64,000 bases of DNA from Thiocapsa roseopersicina (lineage in GTDB: Bacteria; Pseudomonadota; Gammaproteobacteria; Chromatiales; Chromatiaceae), in NCBI RefSeq assembly GCF_900106925.1, contig NZ_FNNZ01000014.1, positions 1 to 64,000 of the forward strand, in the 5' to 3' direction. The notes beneath the pieces were generated by a model, which was given only the letters and a program-made list of their open reading frames with translations, searched no databases and had not been told where the DNA came from. Below are positions 33,639 to 42,702 of the stretch, piece after piece. Positions within the stretch are counted from its first letter, which is position 1. The number at the start of each line of letters is the position of its first letter. Made by a program: the position numbers and the translations under genes.

Positions 33639-34044
33639 GTGGGTGTCCTCCGGGGGCCGTGCTGGAAATCCGGTGCCGGAAATGCCGTCGGCTTCAAGTC
33701 ACCCGGAGCGCCCGCGCGGCGGCGTGCAGATGCGTCGGCTCAAGCAGATCCGGACAGGCCCGTCGGCGAATTGATTCAGGATAAGGATCGATCCCGTCGG
33801 CCGGCCTATGGTATCGCCCGCACTCACAGGTCTCTCGAGGGGTCGAGACCTTGGCTCGGCTGGAGGGGTTGAGCTGGATGGGTCGATCCGGAGCGGGTGC
33901 AGGGCAAGACGATCGGGACGTGCGCGTCATGCCGCCCGGACGAAGGTTTGATCACGACGGCCAGACGGATCCGTCTGAAGAGGCGCCTCCTGCGCGACGC
34001 CCTTCAGCGACTCCTCGAATCCATCGGCCGCAGTCGAGGAGGTC
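33639..34044. other. 405-base intergenic region before the hemerythrin gene
   Basis: No supported gene. A plus-strand frame at 33897 reads through into the hemerythrin region in another frame without family likeness. The last 20 bases hold GAGGAGGTC, the ribosome site of the hemerythrin gene. No strong promoter hexamers or repeats were found by eye. Confidence 0.5.
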
Positions 34045-34623
34045 ATGATGAATCGGCATACGCGTCACGCCACCGGCTCGCTGCCCGTCGGCCACGCTCG
34101 GTCGGATCGGCTCGAGAGCCCCGTCGCGTCGCGAGAAACCCAGACGTCGAGGACACTCGAGCGTCCCGAGCAGACCCCGCTGGTGTGGCGGGACGAATGG
34201 TGCATGGACATCCCCGCATTGGACGCCGACCACCGTCGGCTGGTCATCCTGGTGAATGCGTTGCTCGCCAGCCGACCCCGCTCGGAGCGGGATCCCGCCG
34301 GAATCGGCGATGATCGGGAGCCTGACGCCGCCGACAGCGAGCCCCTCGCGCGTTTCGAGGCCCTCTTGGATCACCTGAGGCATCATTTCAAACGCGAGGA
34401 AGCGATTATGCTGTCGATCGATTACGACGATTTTCAGACCCACAAATGCGAGCACAGCCTGCAGTTGGCGGAGCTCACGGAGCTTCGCCGGCAGGCGGTG
34501 CGCGATCACGGCAACGCCTTCAGCCATGAGTCGCTGCAGTGGGTCAAACGCTGGTGCTTCGATCATTTCGTTGCCGAGGACCAGCGCCTTGCCCGCGCCT
34601 ACGCGGAGGTGACGCGTCCCTGA
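34045..34623 (+). CDS. Hemerythrin-like diiron protein with N-terminal extension
   Basis: A 192-residue soluble protein. Residues about 55-190 are a bacteriohemerythrin four-helix bundle with all seven iron ligands: His in IPALDADHRRL, HFKRE (HxxxE), HKCEH (HxxxH) and HFVAED (HxxxxD). The binding of O2 or NO at a diiron site is expected. Unlike the usual 130-residue protein it has about 45 extra N-terminal residues rich in His, Arg and Ser, and an Asp/Glu-rich loop between helices A and B. In a microaerophilic phototroph it may carry or sense oxygen. ATG with GAGGAGGTC upstream. Confidence 0.88.
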   Translation: MMNRHTRHATGSLPVGHARSDRLESPVASRETQTSRTLERPEQTPLVWRDEWCMDIPALDADHRRLVILVNALLASRPRSERDPAGIGDDREPDAADSEPLARFEALLDHLRHHFKREEAIMLSIDYDDFQTHKCEHSLQLAELTELRRQAVRDHGNAFSHESLQWVKRWCFDHFVAEDQRLARAYAEVTRP

Positions 34624-34741
34624 GGTGCCTACGGAACCGATCAGTGACCGGTTTGTAATTTAAACCGCGCCGGTTGCAGCGGCGGTCAAGTCTGCCGGGG
34701 CCGATCCCATCCAAAAGCATTGCATACCGGGCTGGGCGCGG

Positions 34742-35872
34742 CTAACCCGGCTGCTCGCCGAGCCGCCCGTTCGGCCCGCCTGAAACGCGTGCGATCATGC
34801 GCTTGAGCCAAAGGCTCTCGGGGAGCAAGACCAGATAGACGATGCCGAGGATCACGAGCTGGTACCAGAAGCTCGTCAACCAGACCGGGGTCACGCCTGT
34901 CGCAAGCCAATTCTCCGCCAGGCGCTGCAGGTTGAAGAAGCTGAAATAGGCCAAAAAGGCAAGCGATAGGCGGCCGGAGCTGCGCTGTCGCGGCGAGAGC
35001 GCCACCAGCGGAATCGCGATGACGGTGAGAACGAGGATCGCCAGTGGCGCGGCCAACCGGTGCTCGAGCTCGGCACGGTCGGGAAGCTCGGGCGACGCCA
35101 AGAGGTCGAGAGAGGGCGTGGTGGAACGCTTGGAGATCACTCCCTGAGCGGCGCCGGACGCCCGGATGCGAATCCGATACTCCTCGAACTCGCCGATCAT
35201 GAAGACCGCCGAACCCGGATCGCCGTCGAAGCGGTGCCCGCTCGACAGGGTGACGATATGGTCGCCCGTACCCTCCTCGATCCGATGTTGCCCGTCCCGA
35301 CTCACCACCAGACGGGCTGCGTCCTCGCGACGGTCGAGGATAAAGACATCGCCGAGCGACTGTTGTCGGTCGATGTCGCCGATATAGAGCACCAGCTCCC
35401 CGCCTTGCTCGAGATAGAACCGACCCGGTTGAAGCCCCGCGATTTGTGCCGCCTGCTCCTTCTGCTGCATCCGGATCTGATGGATCCCGGCTGCCGCCCA
35501 AGGCTGCAGAACCAGGGAGATCCAAGCGGTGACCAAGGCGACCGGCACGGCAAGGAGGAGCAATGCCCGAAACACCCGTTGCGGACCGATGCCGCAGGCA
35601 CTCATCGCGATCAACTCGCTGTCGCGCGAGAAACGGCTCAAGGTCACCAGCAGCGCCAGGAAAAAGGCCGGAGGCAGCAGGTTCGGCATGTCGCGTACGA
35701 CCTGGAAACCGAGAAACTTGATCACCAAATGAGCGCTCAACGCCCCGACGTTCACCTCCTCGAGCGTGCGCAAAAAAAGCATGCTCGCAACCACCAGCAC
35801 CAGGATCGCCACGATGGCGGAGAAGACCTTGGCCGCTTCCGAGAGCAGATAGCGATCGACGATTCCGAGCAT
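34742..35872 (-). CDS. lptF: LPS export permease LptF
   Basis: About 376 residues with the LptF/LptG permease layout: membrane helices near residues 15-110, a periplasmic jellyroll domain, then helices from about residue 275. LptF-specific features are SRDSELIAMSACGIGPQRV and the QIAGLQPGRFYLEQGGELVLYIGDI strand (AGLxPGRF). With LptB and LptG it extracts lipopolysaccharide from the inner membrane. Unusually, no lptG lies next to it. Start at 35872 (MLGIVDRYLL) follows the family; an ATG 13 codons earlier is not supported. Confidence 0.88.
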   Translation of the reverse strand: MLGIVDRYLLSEAAKVFSAIVAILVLVVASMLFLRTLEEVNVGALSAHLVIKFLGFQVVRDMPNLLPPAFFLALLVTLSRFSRDSELIAMSACGIGPQRVFRALLLLAVPVALVTAWISLVLQPWAAAGIHQIRMQQKEQAAQIAGLQPGRFYLEQGGELVLYIGDIDRQQSLGDVFILDRREDAARLVVSRDGQHRIEEGTGDHIVTLSSGHRFDGDPGSAVFMIGEFEEYRIRIRASGAAQGVISKRSTTPSLDLLASPELPDRAELEHRLAAPLAILVLTVIAIPLVALSPRQRSSGRLSLAFLAYFSFFNLQRLAENWLATGVTPVWLTSFWYQLVILGIVYLVLLPESLWLKRMIARVSGGPNGRLGEQPG

Positions 35873-36015
35873 GTCCTTCTCTAAGATGATGTCCGGGAAA
35901 GCATCGACCAAGACGTAGGGGCGACTTTAGTCGCCCGGTAAGCATTGGCGACACGCACGGCCGGGATGCTCATTCCCGGAAATCGCCTAAGGAGTCGTCC
36001 AGAGGCCATTGAGGA

Positions 36016-38673
36016 TCATCGGGCCGGATGCTCCGAATCCTCCACCGCCTTGGACGCGACCTCGAAGGTGTCGCTGGAGAGCTCCTCGGCCGCGAGGATG
36101 CGCTCGATCTCGGCGCGCATCAGCGCCTGACGGCCCGCGTCGTAGCGGCGCCACCGGATGAGCGCCTTGAGAAGCCGTGCCGCGATCTGCGGATTCAGCG
36201 GATCCAGCTCCAGCACCCGGTCTGCGAGGAATCGATAGCCGCTGCCGTCGCGGGCGTGGAATCGTGCCGGATTGGCCGTGCAGAAGGCACCGACGAGGCT
36301 ACGCACCCGATTCGGATTGCGCAGCGAAAAGTCCGGGTGCAGCAGCAGGCCGGTCACCGCGCCTAAGGTTCCTTCGCGGCTGCTGGTCGCCTGGACACTG
36401 AACCATTTATCGATCACCAGCGGCTCTTTGGACCATCGTCGGTAAAACGCATCCAGTGCGCGCGGGCCTTCCTCGCCGCCGTGGTTCACGAGCAGACGCA
36501 GCGCGGCGATGGCGTCCGTCATGTTTCCGGCATCGGCAAACTGTGTGCGACACAGCGCGAGGCCCTGTGCGTTGCCCGCGGCCATCAGATAGCCCAAGGC
36601 GAGGTTCTTGAGCGCTCGCCGGCCGATCGCTTCGGGTGTCGGCGCATAGGGCTCGGTGTCGGCGTTGTCCCGATAGACGCGCAACAGCTCCTCGGCGAGC
36701 CGCTCGCCGAGGATATGTTGGAGCGCCGTGCGTGCCCGGTGAATCCCCTCCACATCGACGGTCTCCATCTGATCGCCGAGAGACGACTCGGAGGGCAGCG
36801 TCAGCACCTCGGCCAGCAACTCCCTATCGGTATCCGGGTCCGTCAGGGCGCCGCAAAAGGCGTCGACGAAAGGCGCCGGAACCTCGGCCGCAGGATCCGT
36901 CGTCATCGTCGAGAGGACACGCTGCATTAGGATCCGCGCGGCATTCCAGCGGGAGTAACCATCGCTGTCGTGACGCAATAGAAAGAGCAGGTCCTCGTCG
37001 TCGTAGTCGAACCTCGGCTGCACCGGAGCGGAAAATCCGCGCAGAAGAGAAGGCACCGGCCGAATGGGAATATCCACGAAGCACAGACGCGTCTCCCAAT
37101 CGCGCAGCTCCAGGACGCGCGTCCCCGGATCACCTGCGTTCGGCTCGCCCTCGAGGCGCAGCGCCAGCTCCCGTCCGTCCGGATCCAGGAGTGCGATCGC
37201 AAACGGAAGATGCAGCGGGTCCTTCTCGGGCTCGCCCGGCGTCGGTGCGATCTCTTGGCGAATCAGGAGGCTGTAGGTCGCGTGCTCGGCATCATAGTGA
37301 GCCTCGATGTGCAGACAAGGGGTCCCGGCTTGGGAGTACCAGCGACGGAACTGCATGAGGTCGCGCCCGCTCGCATCCTCCATGCAGGCGACGAAATCAT
37401 CCGTCGTCACGGCGTGGCCGTCATAGCGCGTGAAATACAGATCGGTGGCCTTGCGGAACAGCTCCGGGCCGAGCAAAGTCGCCTGCATCCGCACCAGCTC
37501 CGCACCCTTGTTGTAGACGGTCGCGGTGTAGAAATTATTGATCTCGACATAGGAATCGGGCCGCACCGGATGCGCCATCGGACCGCTGTCCTCAGGGAAC
37601 TGATGGGCCTGAAGCAGGCGCACGTCGGCGACACGCTTCACGCCGCGCGAGCCGACATCGGCCGAGAACTCCTGATCGCGATAGACGGTGAAGCCTTCCT
37701 TGAGACTGAGCTGAAACCAGTCACGGCAGGTGATGCGGTTGCCGCTCCAGTTGTGGAAATATTCGTGCGCGATGACGCCCTCGATGCCCTGAAAATCCTC
37801 GTCCGTAGCGGTGTCGGCGCGCGCCAGCACGAACTTGTCGTTGAAGACGTTGAGGCCCTTGTTCTCCATGGCGCCCATGTTGAAATGACTCACCGCCACG
37901 ATCATGTAGACGTCCAGATCGTATTCCCGACCGAAGCGCTCCTCGTCCCACCGCATCGCCTTCTTCAGCGACTGCATCGCATGGTCGCAGCGGTCCAGGT
38001 TGTGCGGCTCCACGAAGATCTGCAGGACGACATCGCGGCCGGATGCCGTCGTGAAGCGATCCTCGATCGCACTCAGGTCCCCTGCAATCAAGGCGAAGAG
38101 GTAGCTGGGTTTGGGAAAGGGATCCTCCCAGGAGACCAGGTGTCGGCCGTCGTCGAGCAGGCGCTCCTCGATCCGATTGCCGTTGGACAGGAGCACCGGG
38201 AAGCGTTCTCGGTCGGCGACGAGGGTGGTCCGATAGCGGGCCATGACATCGGGGCGGTCCAGGAAGTAGGTGACGCGCCGGAACCCCTCCGCCTCGCACT
38301 GCGTGCAGAGCATGTCGCCGGATTGGTAAAGCCCTTCGAGAGCGGTGTTGAGGTTGGGATGGATGCGCACACGCGTGTCGAGCCGGAAACGGTCCGGAAC
38401 CCGCTGCAGCGTGAGCGAATCGGGTTCCACGCGGTACTCGGCAGGCGAGAGTCTGTGACCGTCGATCGCGACCTCCTCCAGATCCAGCTGCTCGCCGTCG
38501 AGCCTGAGTGTGCCGTCGCCGCGGGTCGCCGCCGGATTGCGGCGCACCTGCAAGGTAGCCTCGACGCGGGTGCGATCCGGATCCAGATCGAATCTGAGCT
38601 CGACATGATCGATCAGGAACTCGGGCGGACGATAGTCTCTGCGGTGGAGCGGGTGCGGCGTGTCGCGGTACAT
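36016..38673 (-). CDS. pepN: Aminopeptidase N (M1 family)
   Basis: 885 residues, normal length for gammaproteobacterial PepN. The substrate motif GAMENKG and the zinc site HEYFHNW with the downstream Glu in LKEGFTVYRDQEFS are intact, so it should remove N-terminal residues from peptides in the cytosol. Start MYRDTPHPLHRRDYRPPEF has GGAGCAGG upstream, as in the family. It lies 143 bases before lptF on the same strand and is divergent from grxC. Confidence 0.96.
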   Translation of the reverse strand: MYRDTPHPLHRRDYRPPEFLIDHVELRFDLDPDRTRVEATLQVRRNPAATRGDGTLRLDGEQLDLEEVAIDGHRLSPAEYRVEPDSLTLQRVPDRFRLDTRVRIHPNLNTALEGLYQSGDMLCTQCEAEGFRRVTYFLDRPDVMARYRTTLVADRERFPVLLSNGNRIEERLLDDGRHLVSWEDPFPKPSYLFALIAGDLSAIEDRFTTASGRDVVLQIFVEPHNLDRCDHAMQSLKKAMRWDEERFGREYDLDVYMIVAVSHFNMGAMENKGLNVFNDKFVLARADTATDEDFQGIEGVIAHEYFHNWSGNRITCRDWFQLSLKEGFTVYRDQEFSADVGSRGVKRVADVRLLQAHQFPEDSGPMAHPVRPDSYVEINNFYTATVYNKGAELVRMQATLLGPELFRKATDLYFTRYDGHAVTTDDFVACMEDASGRDLMQFRRWYSQAGTPCLHIEAHYDAEHATYSLLIRQEIAPTPGEPEKDPLHLPFAIALLDPDGRELALRLEGEPNAGDPGTRVLELRDWETRLCFVDIPIRPVPSLLRGFSAPVQPRFDYDDEDLLFLLRHDSDGYSRWNAARILMQRVLSTMTTDPAAEVPAPFVDAFCGALTDPDTDRELLAEVLTLPSESSLGDQMETVDVEGIHRARTALQHILGERLAEELLRVYRDNADTEPYAPTPEAIGRRALKNLALGYLMAAGNAQGLALCRTQFADAGNMTDAIAALRLLVNHGGEEGPRALDAFYRRWSKEPLVIDKWFSVQATSSREGTLGAVTGLLLHPDFSLRNPNRVRSLVGAFCTANPARFHARDGSGYRFLADRVLELDPLNPQIAARLLKALIRWRRYDAGRQALMRAEIERILAAEELSSDTFEVASKAVEDSEHPAR

Positions 38674-38789
38674 GATGATCCTGCTCCAGGTTCAAGGTCG
38701 GGTTGACGGCCGGCACCCCGGACGGCGAAGCTTCGCCATCATCTCCAAACCGTCGTTGAACGTCCACCGTCTGCAAGGTGAAGACCGCG

Positions 38790-39068
38790 ATGCCTCATAT
38801 CACCATGTACACCACGATGATTTGTCCCTACTGCTCGCGCGCACGCCATTTGCTCCAGCGCAAGGGCGTCGACTTCGAGGAGATCTCGGTCGAGGGCGAC
38901 CGCGAGCAGATGGCGATCATGCGCCGGCGCAGTCGCCGGCAGACGGTGCCTCAGATCTTCATCGACGACCGCCATATCGGCGGTTACGACGATCTCGCGA
39001 TGCTCGATGCACGCGGCGAGCTTGATCCTTTGCTCGTTCCGGTCGATGCGCGAGGCGCCGATGAGTGA
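38790..39068 (+). CDS. grxC: Glutaredoxin 3
   Basis: A 92-residue thioredoxin-fold protein with the dithiol active site CPYC after YTTMI, the TVPQIFIDD cis-Pro loop and HIGGYDDL for glutathione binding. It reduces disulfides in the cytosol with glutathione. ATG at 38790 is preferred over a GTG four codons earlier because AAGGTG lies at suitable distance. The end overlaps the Hsp15 gene by eight bases, so the two are coupled. Confidence 0.93.
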   Translation: MPHITMYTTMICPYCSRARHLLQRKGVDFEEISVEGDREQMAIMRRRSRRQTVPQIFIDDRHIGGYDDLAMLDARGELDPLLVPVDARGADE

Positions 39069-39474
39069 AGGCAGCGGCTCGCCGGAAAGCGTTCGTCTGG
39101 ATAAATGGCTCTGGGCGGCACGCTTCTTCAAGACCCGCCACCTCGCCGTCGAGGCCATCAACGGCGGCAAGATCAAGGTCAACGCCCTGCGCGCCAAACC
39201 GGCGCGGGCGATCGCGATCGGAAACCGTATCGAGATCCATAAAGGCGGTCTCGTCTGGGACATCGAGGTCCTCGGCCTGAACAAGCAACGCCGCTCGGCC
39301 ACCGAAGCGGCCTTGCTCTACCGCGAGGACGAGGCGAGTCTACTCAAACGCCAGGAGATCGTGCGCGAGCGCCGCGACACAGGTGTCGGTGCGGGCGACA
39401 CCTCCGGGCGACCCACCAAGCGCGATCGCCGCCTGATTCAGCGCTTCAAGATTCCTACCGATTCAGGGAGTTGA
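39061..39474 (+). CDS. hslR: Ribosome-associated heat shock protein Hsp15 (S4 domain)
   Basis: 137 residues. The N-terminal S4 RNA-binding domain reads VRLDKWLWAARFFKTRHLAVEAINGGKIKVNA, the standard Hsp15 motif. A basic C-terminal tail ends in TKRDRRLIQRF. The protein binds free 50S subunits carrying nascent chains and helps recycle them. The start overlaps grxC by eight bases. The next gene follows after seven bases, so three genes form one unit. Confidence 0.92.
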   Translation: MSEGSGSPESVRLDKWLWAARFFKTRHLAVEAINGGKIKVNALRAKPARAIAIGNRIEIHKGGLVWDIEVLGLNKQRRSATEAALLYREDEASLLKRQEIVRERRDTGVGAGDTSGRPTKRDRRLIQRFKIPTDSGS

Positions 39475-39481
39475 AAGCCAC

Positions 39482-39949
39482 TTGGACAGCGATGCCTTTC
39501 GTCGAACCTATCGCGCCATCAACGAGCGCTACTGCGCCTACGAAAAAGGCATCCTAACCAATCAGTGCAGCTGCTCGGAGGCCGAGAAGTTCTGTATCGC
39601 CGAGCGCGAGGGCGTGCATTGCGGCTCCGACGAGGCACAGGAAACCTGCATCGCCCTGCTCGATCTCCTGCGCCGGCAGGCCAGGTTCGCACTCAAGACC
39701 GACGACCGGCAGCGCGCGCTGCCCCATGCGAAGGCGATGCGCCTGCAGATCGGCGGGCTACGTGGCATCGCCGTCGCACTCGATCCCGAAGCGCCCGCCC
39801 CCGCCGAGATCGCCGACGTGCGCGAACTGATCCTCGCCGCCATCGCACGTTTCGGCGCCCTCGAGCACCTGCCCTTTCCGCAGATCATGCAGCAGATCGC
39901 GGCCTATCGAGCGCTCCGAAGGCGGCGGGGATCCGACTTTCCCCGATAG
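39482..39949 (+). CDS. Conserved Cys-rich protein of unknown function
   Basis: A 155-residue soluble protein starting at TTG 39482 with GGAGTTGAAAG upstream. The N-terminal 50 residues have six Cys (RYCAYEKG, NQCSCSEAEKFC, GVHCGS, ETCIALL), a spacing that could bind a metal or Fe-S cluster. The rest is helical (VRELILAAIARFGALEHL) and ends RALRRRRGSDFPR. I do not recognise a named family. Position after grxC and hslR links it to redox or stress. Confidence 0.7.
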   Translation: MDSDAFRRTYRAINERYCAYEKGILTNQCSCSEAEKFCIAEREGVHCGSDEAQETCIALLDLLRRQARFALKTDDRQRALPHAKAMRLQIGGLRGIAVALDPEAPAPAEIADVRELILAAIARFGALEHLPFPQIMQQIAAYRALRRRRGSDFPR

Positions 39950-39986
39950 AAACCAAACAATCAGAAAAGATGGGTTTCGCTGCGCT

Positions 39987-40556
39987 CTACCCATCCGATG
40001 GCGCTCTAACCAAGCGCTCCGAGACGGCGCGTTCCGGCTCACCCGTCCCGAGCAGAAGCACATGCGTTCCGACAGGCGTACGATCGAAGAGCTCGATCAG
40101 CTCCGGGTCGTGCATGCGGATGCAGCCGTGCGAGCGCGCGACGCCCATCGGCTCGCTCTCCGGACAGCCATGGATGTAGATGAACCGTCTCAAGGTATCG
40201 ACGCAGCCGCCGCGGTTGCGGCCCGACTCGCACCCGGTCAACCAGAGGATCCGGGTCAGGATCCAATCGCGGCCTGGATGCTGCGCGGCGAACGCACTGT
40301 CATAGATCTCGCCGGTCGCCCGACGCCCGCGGAAGACGGTCCCGATCGGGCATCCCTCGCCGATACGAATCCGCACCCGATGCAGCCCCCGGGGCGTGCA
40401 GCCGCTGCCGTGCTGCTCACCTACACCCTTCAGCCCGGTCGAAACCCGATACTCGCCCAGTCTTCGCGCACCCTCGTACAGCCCGAGGGCCTGGCGGTCG
40501 ATATCGATCAGGATGTGTCTGGAGCGCCACCACATGTCTTCGTTGCGCCGCACCAT
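39987..40556 (-). CDS. L,D-transpeptidase (YkuD domain) without signal peptide
   Basis: A 189-residue protein with the YkuD fold. HILIDIDRQALGLYEG is the first strand and RSHGCIRMHDPELIELF carries the catalytic His and Cys (SHGCxR). It forms or edits 3-3 crosslinks, or attaches lipoprotein, in peptidoglycan. No signal peptide or membrane helix precedes the domain. Either export uses an unusual route, the protein starts elsewhere, or the enzyme acts inside the cell. Two ATGs (40556 and 40535) are possible, neither with a strong ribosome site. It follows the CYTH gene by two bases. Confidence 0.78.
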   Translation of the reverse strand: MVRRNEDMWWRSRHILIDIDRQALGLYEGARRLGEYRVSTGLKGVGEQHGSGCTPRGLHRVRIRIGEGCPIGTVFRGRRATGEIYDSAFAAQHPGRDWILTRILWLTGCESGRNRGGCVDTLRRFIYIHGCPESEPMGVARSHGCIRMHDPELIELFDRTPVGTHVLLLGTGEPERAVSERLVRAPSDG

Positions 40557-40558
40557 CT

Positions 40559-41026
40559 TCACCAACGACTGAACGGATGACGCGCCAGGTTCGAGTTGTA
40601 ATAGCGCGGATCGTCCGACACCTCTGCCCCTGCCCAATCCGGCCGCTCGAAGGACTCGTCCTCGGACGCCAGCTCGATCTCCGCGAGCACCAGTCCTGCG
40701 TTCTCGCCGGCGAAAACATCGACCTCCCAGAGATGGCCGCCGCACCGCACCCGATGGCGCACCTTGTCGATGACCGGCAGACTGCTCAAGCTCTCCAGCA
40801 TGGTCCGAGCGTCCTCGATCGGGATCTCGTACTCGAACTCGGAGCGGGTCACGCCCGTCGTCCTGCCCTTGATCGTCAGGAAGCCGCGATCCCCCTTCGC
40901 TCTTACCCGAACCGTGGCACGGCCCGCCTCCGCCAGATAGCCTTGGAGAATCGGCTCGCGGTCCTCGATGGCATCGCGCCAAGATGCGTTCTTCACCAGA
41001 AACTTACGCTCGATTTCAAGGCCCAT
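40559..41026 (-). CDS. CYTH-domain phosphatase (triphosphate tunnel metalloenzyme)
   Basis: 155 residues. The N-terminal GLEIERKFLV gives the ExExK motif, and later strands have the expected basic and acidic residues (ATVRVRAK, RGFLTIKG, FEYEIP, WEVDVF, LVLAEIEL). Small CYTH proteins hydrolyse inorganic or nucleoside triphosphates in the cytosol; the substrate is unknown. ATG at 41026 is chosen because ExExK sits at the N-terminus in the family. Next gene L,D-transpeptidase is nearly contiguous. Confidence 0.87.
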   Translation of the reverse strand: MGLEIERKFLVKNASWRDAIEDREPILQGYLAEAGRATVRVRAKGDRGFLTIKGRTTGVTRSEFEYEIPIEDARTMLESLSSLPVIDKVRHRVRCGGHLWEVDVFAGENAGLVLAEIELASEDESFERPDWAGAEVSDDPRYYNSNLARHPFSRW

Positions 41027-41125
41027 AAACCGTGCCCGGAGTGGAAATATAAAACTCATCAGGTTCGCATGTGCCGAGCAACCATAAGCCTTTTAGTCGG
41101 CGCGGTTTAATACGGACAAGCGTGC

Positions 41126-41204
41126 GTAGGGTGGACAAGCGCAGCGCAGTCCACCAGCACCGGCGCGAGGTTCGGTGGACTTCGCTCTCGCTTGTCCACC
41201 CTAC
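41126..41204. repeat. REP-like long hairpin
   Basis: Outer arms GTAGGGTGGACAAGCG (41126-41141) and CGCTTGTCCACCCTAC (41189-41204) are perfect. Inner arms (AGCGCAGTCCACC and GGTGGACTTCGCT) pair with one mismatch, giving an almost continuous stem of about 30 bp around an 18-base loop. This fits a REP-type or small mobile repeat. It lies in the 300-base region between the CYTH and rlmD genes, which holds no gene. Confidence 0.75.
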
Positions 41205-41326
41205 CGGCGGGGGATGACCCCATTGACCCTCCTCAAAATTCCTGAATCGCGTCAGCTCCGAAGAACCATGGTCAGCCGCACATTCGCACAGGCCAACAGC
41301 CCCGAACGCCGCGCCGAAGACGCGAT

Positions 41327-42670
41327 TCAGCAACGCTCGAACAAGGCCATCGACTCGACATGGGCCGTCTGCGGAAACATATCCATGACCCCCGCCGAAA
41401 CAAGCCGATAACCAAGCGCATTCACGAGACGATCGGCGTCGCGCGCAAGGGTCGTCGGATAGCAGGACACATAGAGCACCCTCTCCACCCCGAGCCGCGG
41501 CAGCCAGTCGAGCACGGCGAGCGCGCCGCTGCGGGGCGGGTCCAGCAGAGCCTTGGTGAAGCCCTCGCGCGACCAGGGCTCCTGATCGAGCGCGCCATAT
41601 AGATCAGCCGTATAGAAACGTGCGTTCCCGATCTTGTTCAACTCTGCGTTCGCCTGCGCGCGCGCCACCAATCCGGCATCGCCTTCCACCCCGACAACCG
41701 CCTCGGCCTGACGGGCGAGCGGCAAGGTGAAGTTACCCACGCCGCAGAAGAGGTCCAAAACCCGTTCATCGGCCTGGACATCCAGGAGTGCGAGCGCCTG
41801 GTCGAGCATCGATCGATTCAGCTCCAGGTTGACTTGGGTGAAGTCGGTCGGCTCGAACTCGATCCGAAGATCGTAGCGCGGCAGCTCGTAATGCAGGGTG
41901 ATCCCCTGACCGGGCAGCGGCCGGATGCTCTCAGGTCCGGCCTCCTGAAGATAGATGTGGAAACCCTCGCTCTCGCCGAGCGCCTCGAGCACGCCCAAGT
42001 CGGCAGCACTCGGCGGAGTCAAGGCGCGGAACACCAAGACCGGCGGTGTGTCGCCCATCGCCACCTCGATCTGGGGCACCTGCTCGCGGATGCTCAGGGC
42101 ATCCACCGCGGCACCGATCGCCTGCAGATGCGCCCCGACACTCGGGTGGAGCACCTCGCAGCGGCCGATGTCGGTGATGAAGGCATTGCCCCGCTCGCGA
42201 AAACCCACCAGTGTTCGGCCTTTCTTCGCCACATAGCGCACACCGAGCCGCGCCTTGCGGCGGTACCCCCAAGCGCCCGCCGTCAAGGGCGCAAGCCAGG
42301 TCTGCGGGGTCACCTTCCCGATGCGCGAGAGCACATCCGCAAGGCTGTCCCGCTTGGCGCGAATCTGGGCACCCGCCTCCATATGCTGCAGGCTGCAACC
42401 CCCGCAGACACCGAAGTGGCTGCATTTGGGCACCACGCGCTCCGGCGACGGCCTCAACACCTCGACGACGACACCTTCGTCGAAGCGACGCTGGATGCGC
42501 GTATACCGGAAACGCACCCGCTCACCCGCCAGTGCACCGTCGATAAAGACCGCCTTGCCGTCGAAGTGCGCCAATCCGCGACCCTCGTGCGTGAGGCCCT
42601 CGATCTCGGCCTCGACAGGCTCCTGCGGAAGTGGTTTGCGTTTTCTCGACACGGCTTCCGTCCTCGACAC
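41327..42670 (-). CDS. rlmD: 23S rRNA (uracil-5-)-methyltransferase RlmD
   Basis: 447 residues. TRAM-like domain first, then a 4Fe-4S site CSHFGVCGGCSLQHM. The SAM site is RVLDLFCGVGNFTLPLA and the catalytic Cys is in VLYVSCYPTTLARD. Asn is normal after that Cys; here it is Tyr, a small departure. It methylates U1939 of 23S rRNA in E. coli. It follows cysM by 32 bases and probably shares its transcript. GTG start; alternatives a few codons later are possible. Confidence 0.93.
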   Translation of the reverse strand: MSRTEAVSRKRKPLPQEPVEAEIEGLTHEGRGLAHFDGKAVFIDGALAGERVRFRYTRIQRRFDEGVVVEVLRPSPERVVPKCSHFGVCGGCSLQHMEAGAQIRAKRDSLADVLSRIGKVTPQTWLAPLTAGAWGYRRKARLGVRYVAKKGRTLVGFRERGNAFITDIGRCEVLHPSVGAHLQAIGAAVDALSIREQVPQIEVAMGDTPPVLVFRALTPPSAADLGVLEALGESEGFHIYLQEAGPESIRPLPGQGITLHYELPRYDLRIEFEPTDFTQVNLELNRSMLDQALALLDVQADERVLDLFCGVGNFTLPLARQAEAVVGVEGDAGLVARAQANAELNKIGNARFYTADLYGALDQEPWSREGFTKALLDPPRSGALAVLDWLPRLGVERVLYVSCYPTTLARDADRLVNALGYRLVSAGVMDMFPQTAHVESMALFERC

Positions 42671-42702
42671 TCAAGCTGTAAACCGAAAACCCGGGGTCCG
42701 TT

